The notes under the pieces: generated by a model
What the model saw: only the letters and a program-made list of their open reading frames with translations
Databases searched by the model: none
Told to the model about the DNA's origin: nothing
Position numbers and translations under genes: made by a program
Part shown: positions 1-8,200 of the stretch, piece by piece
How the letters are laid out: every line of letters starts with the position of its first letter
Position numbering within the stretch: the stretch's first letter is position 1
Source: an uncultured Pseudomonadota bacterium
GTDB taxonomy: Bacteria; Pseudomonadota; Gammaproteobacteria; Burkholderiales; SG8-39
Assembly (NCBI GenBank): GCA_903895005.1
Contig: CAITSH010000506.1
Location: forward strand, 1-8,829
Direction of reading: 5' to 3'
Length of the DNA: 8,829 nucleotides

Positions 1-1823
1 CGCTGGGGCAATTACGCAGACGCTGGGTCTCTTCCAAGCGGCCCTGGTACGAACGCCTTTTCCATAGTTACCTGTTTTTCCGCATCCCCCTGCTCAGGCC
101 GGACAAGTTTTTGGATAAAACGCTCCCGGTCGCGGAACTGTTCTATACGCGGGCGTTTGCTCTGATTGTGCTGATGGTATTTTGCGCTGATCTATATCTC
201 GTATCGCGGGAATGGGATGAGTTGACTCGCACGTTCGCTTATTTTTTTAACCTGCAGGGGGGGCTGTATTTCCTGCTGGCGGCGAGTTTTTCCAAGGTTG
301 TTCATGAATTCGCGCATGCTTATACCGCCAAGCGATACGGCGTGCGTGTGCCTGCCATGGGCGTGTCGTTTCTTGTGATGATGCCTTTCCTGTACACGGA
401 TACCAGCGAAACGTGGAAGCTTGCAGACCGTAAAAAACAGGTTGCGATCGCGTCCGCGGGGGTGTTGTCGGAACTTGCGCTTGCCTGTTTTGCCACCTTG
501 CTCTGGGTCGTGACCCCGGAGGGGGCGATGAAGAGCGTTTTCTTCATCCTGGCTACGACAACCTGGGTGATGACGATCGCCGTGAACGCGAGCCCCTTCA
601 TGCGCTTTGACGGCTATTTTGTGCTGTCGGATTTTCTTGATTTTCCCAACCTGCACGACCGCAGCTTCGCTTGCGCGCGCTGGTGGATGCGTGGGCAGTT
701 TTTTGGTCTGCGCGAAACGCTGCCCGAGCCGACGTTTACCAATCATCAGCGCCGGGCGCTGGTCATCTTTGCGCTTTGTATCTGGGTGTACCGGTTCGTC
801 GTTTATCTTGGTATTGCGCTGCTCGTTTATCACGCTTTTTTCAAGCTCTTGGGCATATTGCTGATGTTCCTTGAGTTCGGATTTTTCATCATCCGGCCCG
901 TTGTTTCCGAGATGAAGTACCTTTGGGCCCGGCGAAATCTCGTGCGCTTCAACCGCGGAGCTATCGCGACACTAACCGCTTCGCTGCTGCTTCTTGCCTG
1001 GCTGGTTCCGGTTGCAAACGAGGTCACCGCCCCGGCAGTGCTCGTGGCCGAACGTGAGCAAAGTGTGTTCGTTCCGATGTCCGCCCGTGTGCTTTCGGTT
1101 GAGGTCCGGTCCGGGCAGCGGGTCGAGGCCGGACAGGTGCTTGTGCGACTGAGTTCCGGGGAACTAGCGTTGCGGGAGCGAAATGCCCGCTTGTCGCTAG
1201 CGACGGCGCGTGAGGAATACTTGCGTGGCGCTGCCACTCGAGCGCAACAGGAACGCCTGATGGTTCTCGATGGGCAGGTTGCGGAAGCCGAATCGGAACT
1301 GCAGGCGATTGCAGAGGAGAAGGCGCGAATGGATGTTCGAGCTTCTGCCACTGGTGTTGTGCGTGACCTGCGTTCAGACCTGGTGGCGGGGCGTTGGATT
1401 GGTTCGCGTGAACTGATGATGCGCGTGGTTTCGCCAGGTGCGGCGGGAGTCGAGGCTTACGTGACGGATTCGCAGGTGGAGGCGGTTGAGGTGGGGCAGG
1501 TCGTGAAATTTATCCCCGAGGTCGCTGGAATGTCGGCGGTTGTCGGGAAAGTGGTTTCAATCGACAAAACAGCGAGCAAGCAGCTTTCTCGAACCATCCT
1601 CGCTGCGCCTCACGGCGGCGGCATTGCTGCTGTCGTGGATAAACGGGGCGGGGCGACGGCCCAAAATGCGGTCTACAAGGTCGTCATTCGACCCGAGACC
1701 ACCTTCAATCCTGACGATTTTATCGTAAGGGGAACGGTGCGCATAAAAACTGATCTCACGATCGTTGCGCAAAATTTTCTCTACCGCGCCGCGTCTATTT
1801 TCGTGCGAGAGAGTGGCTTTTAG
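1..1823 (+). CDS. M50 (site-2-protease-like) / HlyD-family fusion membrane protein, 5' partial
   Basis: The first complete codon is at base 3 and the frame is open to the left edge, so 606 residues are visible and the true start lies upstream. The TTG at 111 is internal, because conserved-looking sequence (HSYLFFRIPLLRPDKFL) precedes it. Relatives usually carry about 100 more N-terminal residues with a PqqD-like fold. Visible residues run as follows: a membrane helix near 52-68; the zinc motif HEFAH at 101-105 (bases 303-317); several further helices; and NASPFMRFDG with the third-ligand Asp at 203 (base 609). A last helix lies near 321-338. It is followed by a HlyD-type part with a lipoyl-like half (VEVRSGQRVEAGQVLVRL), a coiled-coil hairpin near 389-444, the second lipoyl half and a beta-barrel, ending RESGF. 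By family knowledge it sits in the inner membrane with the adaptor part in the periplasm, linking to an outer-membrane channel. Whether the protease is active, and on what, is unknown. The substrate is probably the giant protein encoded next, inferred from position. Confidence 0.88.
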   Translation, partial: LGQLRRRWVSSKRPWYERLFHSYLFFRIPLLRPDKFLDKTLPVAELFYTRAFALIVLMVFCADLYLVSREWDELTRTFAYFFNLQGGLYFLLAASFSKVVHEFAHAYTAKRYGVRVPAMGVSFLVMMPFLYTDTSETWKLADRKKQVAIASAGVLSELALACFATLLWVVTPEGAMKSVFFILATTTWVMTIAVNASPFMRFDGYFVLSDFLDFPNLHDRSFACARWWMRGQFFGLRETLPEPTFTNHQRRALVIFALCIWVYRFVVYLGIALLVYHAFFKLLGILLMFLEFGFFIIRPVVSEMKYLWARRNLVRFNRGAIATLTASLLLLAWLVPVANEVTAPAVLVAEREQSVFVPMSARVLSVEVRSGQRVEAGQVLVRLSSGELALRERNARLSLATAREEYLRGAATRAQQERLMVLDGQVAEAESELQAIAEEKARMDVRASATGVVRDLRSDLVAGRWIGSRELMMRVVSPGAAGVEAYVTDSQVEAVEVGQVVKFIPEVAGMSAVVGKVVSIDKTASKQLSRTILAAPHGGGIAAVVDKRGGATAQNAVYKVVIRPETTFNPDDFIVRGTVRIKTDLTIVAQNFLYRAASIFVRESGF

Positions 1824-1880
1824 TGATGAGAGAGCAATAACGCGGTTTGGGTCGGATTTTTCTCGTTCTTCATGGAATAT

Positions 1881-1909
1881 GGAGAGGAGCGATGGCAACT
1901 GTTTCTTAA
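1881..1909 (+). other. Strong Shine-Dalgarno-like sequence with 5-codon mini-ORF
   Basis: The purine-rich GGAGAGGAG at 1881-1889 is followed at close spacing by ATG at 1892. The frame then reads Met-Ala-Thr-Val-Ser and stops with TAA at 1907-1909. It is the best ribosome-binding-site match in the gap, yet it leads to almost nothing. It could be a leader peptide, the remnant of a lost gene, or chance. The stop codon begins in the loop of the hairpin at 1898-1914. Confidence 0.25.
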
Positions 1910-1924
1910 ACGGTGAGACTTTTT
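1898..1924 (+). terminator. Weak candidate intrinsic terminator after the adaptor gene
   Basis: ACTGTTT (1898-1904) can pair with AAACGGT (1908-1914) around a 3-base CTT loop, giving a 7-pair stem with one G-U pair. Five T residues follow at 1920-1924 after a 5-base gap. The stem is mostly A-U and the T-run is not adjacent, so this is a poor terminator at best. It lies about 75 bases after the adaptor stop codon. No better hairpin was seen in the gap. Confidence 0.22.
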
Positions 1925-2011
1925 CTGTTTAATTTTCATAGAGATATTGTATTTTTGTAGATCAGGCACATCTATTGCTAAAGTTGCTGTAAGAGCTATA
2001 TTAGATCCGAA

Positions 2012-2041
2012 TTGTATTATTTTAAGTCTTTGATTTATAAT
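2012..2041 (+). promoter_or_regulatory. Candidate sigma-70 promoter for the giant gene
   Basis: A perfect TATAAT lies at 2036-2041 and is preceded, with an 18-base spacer, by TTGTAT at 2012-2017, which matches the first three bases of the -35 consensus. Transcription would start near 2048, giving a leader of about 30 bases before ATG 2079. A rival pair is TTGCTA (1975-1980) and TATATT (1997-2002) with a 16-base spacer. Sequence this AT-rich yields -10 matches by chance, so the call is tentative. Confidence 0.35.
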
Positions 2042-2067
2042 AATATTAATGATTCCATGGCGTGATT

Positions 2068-2073
2068 GAGAGA
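2068..2073 (+). promoter_or_regulatory. Ribosome binding site of the giant gene
   Basis: GAGAGA ends five bases before ATG 2079, a modest Shine-Dalgarno match at short but workable spacing. An in-frame TGA at 2067-2069 lies just upstream, so no longer start is possible. The next in-frame ATG is codon 45, beyond the conserved LEPR motif. The start at 2079 is therefore fixed with good confidence. Confidence 0.55.
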
Positions 2074-2078
2074 TCGCA

Positions 2079-2210
2079 ATGACCGAAAAAGATAAAACGC
2101 CAACAAAGACTGTCGGAAAATCGTCAAAAGGGGTTAAGCGCAAAGCCCCGACAAAACGGCTTAAAACTCGCTTTCTCGCCCTTGAACCGCGGATCGTCTT
2201 CGACGGCGCA
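2079..2210 (+). other. N-terminal basic leader with LEPRIVFDGA motif
   Basis: Residues 1-34 contain nine Lys and three Arg with no hydrophobic stretch, which argues against a Sec or Tat signal peptide. LEPRIVFDGA occupies residues 35-44 (bases 2181-2210). An LEPR-x-[LVF]-[LF]-[DE]-x-A type motif recurs near the N-terminus of very large repeat-rich proteins, including DUF4347 proteins, and is thought to be a sorting or processing signal. Its mechanism is not known to me. No cleavage site can be assigned from sequence alone. Confidence 0.7.
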
Positions 2211-5200
2211 ATGGCTGTCGACATTGTCGACAAGACGGTCGCATCGATTACCGATCACGCCCCGACCGACGCGACCCCGGCTCCGGCGAGCGCCCCGGTC
2301 GATATATCCAGGGCAGCTGCGGCGCCTCCGGCCGCCGACAAGGCGGCTGCTGATGCGCAAGCCTTGCGGGATGGCACCGCGACAGACCCGGCGGCGCGGG
2401 TGGCCGCGCTCGCAGATCCGGCCGCCGCCATTGCGCCGGCACCTACGGAACTGCTGTTTATCGAAGGCGGCATCCGCAGCATGCAGCAACTGATCGACGC
2501 CGCGCGCCAGGGTATTGAGGTCATTATTCTTGATCCGACCCGGGATGGATTCTCGCAAATCACCGAAACCCTCGCGGGGCGCACCGACATTGCGGCGATT
2601 CACCTTGTCAGTCACGGCGTGCCTGGTAGCGTCACGTTGGGCGATGGCGCGTTGTCTCTGCAGTCCCTCGCGGGACACAGTGCGGAGGTCGCCGGCTGGC
2701 GAACCAGCCTGTCGCCGGGCGCGGATTTCCTGATTTACGGTTGCGATGCCGGTGCGGGTACCGAAGGTACGGCGCTGCTCTCGCAACTATCGTCCCTGAC
2801 CGGTGCCGATGTCGCCGCATCCAACGACCCGACCGGTGCCGGCCCGCTGGGCGGCGATTGGGCCCTGGAGATCAACCAAGGCCAGATCACCACACGGCTG
2901 TTTGCCGACCCGGTTGGCCTCGAGGCATTCAACTCGCTACTCGCAGCTCCAGTAGTTGACCTAAACGGTCCCGGCACCTTCAATATTTCAGATAATTTCT
3001 CGTCACAGACTTACGTCGGAGGTTCCAACTGGCTGTCGGGGTGGAGCGAGTTCGATGCCTCACCAACGCGCGCGTACAGTCCGAGCGGGAGCAACAGCGA
3101 CAACAGCCCGGCTTCGGGCAATATCGTCGAGGCCAGTGTTGTGGGTGCGTTTGGCAGCGCGCAGGAGATGGTTTTCCTAGGGCATAACACGCAATACGGC
3201 GATTCGATATCCCGCGCAGTCAACCTGCAGGCCTATACCTCGGCCATCCTGTCTTTCGACTATCGCACAGCCGGTCTCGCCGCCGGCGACAAAATCCAGA
3301 TAGAGGTTTCGCAGAATGCCGGTGCGAACTTCTTCTCGGTCAGCACGCTGGCCAACGCCACTGCCAGTACAAACGTCAGTTTTGATATTTCGAATTACAT
3401 TTCCGACAACACGGTCATTCGCCTGAGTGTGAAATCCGGATTTGCCACGGGGACGACACAGCAGTTCTACTTTGACAACGTAAATATCGCCGCGACCGGC
3501 GGTAATTACTACAGCACTTTTACCGAGAATGCCGGCGCGGTGACGCCGATTGTCGGCGGAGCGGCGCTGATTACTGATGCCGATGCCGGGCAGCAGCTGA
3601 CCAGCGCGACGATCACGCTGACCAATCCGAAGGCCGGTGACGTGTTGAGCATCGTCGGCTCGTTACCAGTCGGGATCGCTGCTGATTTTTCGATTCCCAA
3701 CACGGTGACTCTAATAGGCACTGCCTCTGCAGCGACCTACGCTACTGCGCTGCAGGCCATCGGCTTTAGCAATTCGACAGATACGCCAGACCAGACGCTG
3801 CGCTCCATCAGCATCCGCGTGACCGATGCTGGTAGCGAACAGAGCGTTGCAGTCAATTCCTTTGTCAATGTTGTTGCTGTCGATGATCCGGTTACGACCG
3901 TCGCGCACAACTACTCGACCTCGACCATAGGCACTCTGACCGGTACGGTGCTTGCCAATGTTGATCCCGCGGCAAACGATTTCGACCTCGACAGTGCCGG
4001 GTTGTCTGTCAGCACTACACTGGTCACCAATCCGACCAAGGGCACGGCGGTGATGAATTCCGACGGGTCGTTCACCTATACGCCCACAGTCGGACAGACG
4101 GGAACGGACAGTTTCCAGTACAAGCTGGTCAGCCTCGCGCAGGTGCGCGGCACCAATTACGAGTACTGGGCGGCTACACCGCCGGGGTGGACGGGCACGA
4201 CAGGCCTGGCTGCGCTCGCCGGTAACGCCATTTATACAGCGCTTGGGCAGCCAGTTGCCAATGGTTACCTGCCGACAGGCTACGACGTTGACAAGGCGGC
4301 AATAAATTACGGTAATACCGGTCTGGATAATTTCACCGTCAGGTTCACCAACCAGCTAACGGTAACTACGGCGGGCATGTACACGCTGTATGCGGGGTCG
4401 GACGACGGTGCCATTCTGTACGTAGACGGTGTGGCGCGGGTCAATAATGACGGTGCCCACTCTTACGTGGAGGTGGCAGGTACCCCGGTTTTCCTCACTG
4501 CCGGCACGCACACCATGGTGGTCGATTTCTTCGAGGTCGGCGGACAGGAGGACCTGATAGTTTCGTATTCGGGTGCCGACACCGGCAACCTCAAGACCAA
4601 TCTCAATTATGTCGGCGGGGTGCTCGCGCCAGCCTATGCCACCGGCACGGTAACGATAAATATCCAGGATGCCGGTCCGCGACTTGCGCTGGGGGCCAAC
4701 CTTTTTGCCAGTGATGACTTCAGTCCGCAAAACTACACCGGCAGCGACGGTACCATCGCCTGGAAGACCAACTGGACCGAAGCGGGTGATGACGCCAGCG
4801 CCGCGGCCGGGAAAATCAGCGTTTCGGCCGGCGGTAAGCTGGTCATCGGCGACACCAGCGTAACCCCGAGCGCGTCGGTGGCGCGGACAATAGACATGCT
4901 GGCCCTCGCGGGCGCGAACCCGGCACGCGTCGGTACCATGCTGACCCTGGACTACGACGCAACGGCGCTGACCGCGGGCAAGGTCGAAATCCAGATGTCA
5001 CAGGACAACGGCACCAACTGGACGACTATCGGCACGCTCGACAGCAACACGGCGGTTAAGGTGGCGACCGGTGCGCAATACGATATTTCCAACTTCGCCT
5101 TTGACAACGCGCAATTGCGTTTCAAGGTCACCCAGACGACGGGTGCCGCGGCGCTGGTAATCGACAATGTCCGGATCGACACCTACACCGTCAATCATTC

Positions 5201-8200
5201 GACCACGTTCACCGAAGGCGCGGGCCTGGCGACAGGAGCTCCGGTGGCGATTGCCTCGGCGACCACCGCGATCGCCGATCCGACCGGAGACAATATTTCC
5301 GGCGCGACCATTACCATCGCCAACGCACAGGCTGGTGATGTGCTCAGCGCCGGGACGCTGCCCGGGAGCATTACTGCCATTGTCAGCGGCAATGTGCTGA
5401 CCCTGTCGGGCATTGGCACGCGTGCGGAGTATTCGGCGGCCCTGCAGCAGGTTTTTTTCAGCAACACCAGCCAAAACCCCTCCACCGTGTCGCGCACCGT
5501 CAACGTCGTCGTCCGCGATATCACCAATATTGTCAGCAATACCGCGGTCACCACGATTGCCGTCACGGCCCTGAACGATGCACCGGACGGCGCGAACAAG
5601 GCGATGACCCTGGTCGGTACGGGAACGACCTACATCATCCCGGCGTCTGATTTCGGTTTCTCGGACGTGGACGGCAATACATTGGCCAACGTCGTTTTCA
5701 CCACGGTACCGGGTTCGGCGGGAACCTTGCAGCGCGATACGACCGGCGCTGGGGCATGGGCTGCGGTTACCGCGGGGCAGACGGTTACGGCAGCGGATAT
5801 TGCGGCCAACAGACTGCGCATCATCACTACCGGCACCGGTACCGCTGCTTTTACCTTCCAGGTTCAGGACACCGGTGCGACCGGCGGTGGCAACGTCAAC
5901 CTCGACCCGGTTGCGAATAACTTTTCCGTTACCGTGGTTGCGTCCAATACCGCGCCCGCGCTCACATCCAACCCGACTCTGGTTCCGGCCGGTACGGAGG
6001 ATCTGACATCGGCAGGGCAGGCGATTTCGGCGATTGTCGGTCCCGTGTTTAGCGACCCGGGCGGAACGCTCAGCGGTCTTGCCATTGTTGGCAATACGGC
6101 GAACGCAGGCACGCAAGGCGTGTGGCAATACTCAACCGACGGTACCACCTGGAATGCCGTCGGCACGGTAGCCGACGGCGCCACGGCGCTGGCCCTCTCG
6201 GCAGCTACGCAATTGCGTTTTGTGCCGGTCGCCGATTTCAACGGTACGCCGCCTGCGTTGTCGATCCGTGCGATGGACAACACTTACTCGGGCGCCTTTA
6301 CCAGCGGGGCCTCCCGCGTAACGGTAACCTCGAGTAGCAATGGCGGCGCGACGCCCATAGCAGGAACGATCAACACCATCGGTACCTCGGTCACGGCGGT
6401 CAATGACGCGCCGGTACTCGTCGCTGCCAATCCGGTGATGACCTCGATTACTGAAGACGCAATCGCAACCACCGGGCAAACGGTCGCTTCTATCCTTGGT
6501 GCTTCGGTGACCGACGTCGATGCGACCCCGCTGGAGGGCATGGCGGTGGTTGCGACCGGCGGGAGCCGCGGTACCTGGGAGTATTCCATCGACGGCGGCA
6601 CCAACTGGATTACCGTCGGCGCAGTATCAACCAGTTCGGCGCTGCTGTTGCGCGACACGGATCGCATCCGGTTCAAGCCTGACGCCATTGATGCCGGTTC
6701 CGGCTCCCTGACTTATCGCGCTTGGGACCAGACGACTGGCGGATTTGGTACCAAAGCGAACCCGGGCGTAGTCGGCGGGACCTCGGCGTTCTCGGCGGCC
6801 ATAGATACCGTGACCATCGTGACCACGGCGGTCAATGACGCGCCGACGGTGACCTCCGGCGCTGTCCTGGCCTATGCAGAGCAGGGTGCGGCTGCAGCGA
6901 TAGATCCTGCGATCACAATTGCGGACGTTGACAATGCCACATTCTCCGGCAGCCCGGTGACGGTGACCATCTCAGCGGGAACGTTTGTCGCAGGCGACAC
7001 GCTCACCTGGACCAATGCTGGTGCGGTGACCGGAAGCTACAACGCCGTCACCGGGGTCCTGACCCTATCAGGAACCGATACGCCGGCCAACTACCAGTCG
7101 GTTCTGCGAAGCGTGAAGTTCAATTCGACCTCGGACGATCCGACTGCGAACAACACGCGACCGACCCGTACCGTTACCTTTGCTGTCAGCGATGGCGCAC
7201 TGACTGGCAGCGCAACAGCAACGGTAAATATCACGGCCGTTAATGATGCACCGGTGGCCACCGCCGGACGGACAATCACCTATGTTGAGCAGGCGGTCGC
7301 AGCGGTCATTGACAACACAATAACGCTATCCGACGTTGACGACACGGCATTTGCCTCTGCGACGGTGACCATTGGCAGTCCGGTCGCGGGCGATACCCTG
7401 GCCTTCACCAACGTGCCGGCGACCATGGGCAACATCGCGATCGGTACCAATGTTGGAGGTGTGCTCACACTGAGCTCGGCTGGCAGTACGGCGACCGTGG
7501 CACAGTGGCAAGCAGCGTTGCGCAGCGTTACGTTCTCGAACCTGACCTCGCAAGATCCAACTGTTGGCGGTACACGGCCGAGCCGCACGGTTACCTGGGC
7601 GGTCACCGATGCCAATTCTGATGTGGTTGGGGCGCAGACCTCGGTGGGCGTGACTTCGACGATCAACGTCACGGCGGTCAATGACGCGCCCGTTCTGGCC
7701 AACTCCGGCGGGGCGGCTTATACCGAAAATGCCGCTGCCACGCCGATCAATACGGCAATTACGGTGGCAGATTCCGACAGCGCCGGGATGGCGAGCGCGA
7801 CGGTCTCGATAACCACCAATTTCTCAGCGGCACAAGACGCGCTGTCGTTTACCAACGACGGCTTGACCATGGGCAATATCACCGCGGTCTACAACAGTGC
7901 GACCGGGGTAATGTCGCTGACCTCCGCCGGGGGTACGGCAACCCCGGCGCAGTGGCAGGCGGCCTTGCGTGCGGTGTCCTATTCCAACAGCAGCGATGCG
8001 CCGAGCACGGCAAACCGCACGGTGACTTATACCGTCAATGACGGTGCAGCGAACTCCAACACCATCAGTAGCACAGTGGCCCTGACTGCCGTCAACGACG
8101 CGCCTTCGGGCACCGACAAGACGCTGACGACGCCGGTCAGTACCGCCACCAATATTCTTTCGACGGATTTTGGCTTCACCGACTTGGATGGCAATACTTT

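Larger units (their letters stand above)
1824..2078 (+). other. AT-rich intergenic regulatory region
   Basis: This 255-base gap contains no convincing gene. Composition changes sharply: bases 1921-2040 contain only 31 G/C out of 120 by hand count, against roughly 60% in the large gene downstream. The stretch includes runs such as TTATAATAATATTAAT near 2035-2050. Such islands upstream of surface-protein genes are commonly promoter regions and binding sites for H-NS/MvaT-type silencers; that role is inferred here. The size and composition of the gap suggest the giant gene has its own promoter rather than depending only on readthrough from the adaptor gene. Confidence 0.6.

Noticed and set aside
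111..113. TTG as start codon of the first gene
   Set aside because: The frame is open to the left edge and codes family-typical residues before this point, so the TTG is an internal Leu.
192..833. 213-codon open frame on the minus strand
   Set aside because: It is antisense to the M50 domain with its HEFAH and NxxPxxxxDG motifs. The predicted product is Lys/Arg-rich with no recognisable domain.
1975..2002. TTGCTA / TATATT as the main promoter
   Set aside because: The spacer is 16 bases and the -10 is imperfect. The pair ending in a perfect TATAAT at 2036-2041 fits better, though neither is proven.
2182..2493. 103-codon plus-strand frame within the linker and DUF4347 region
   Set aside because: It is a second-frame shadow of the Ala/Pro-rich linker: Pro/Arg-rich, with no motifs and no ribosome site that stands out.
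4998..6128. 376-codon open frame on the minus strand
   Set aside because: It lies wholly inside the giant gene, opposite a frame with clear domains and repeats. Its product is Arg/Gly-rich and featureless, as expected from the complement of GC-rich Thr/Ala/Val/Gly codons.
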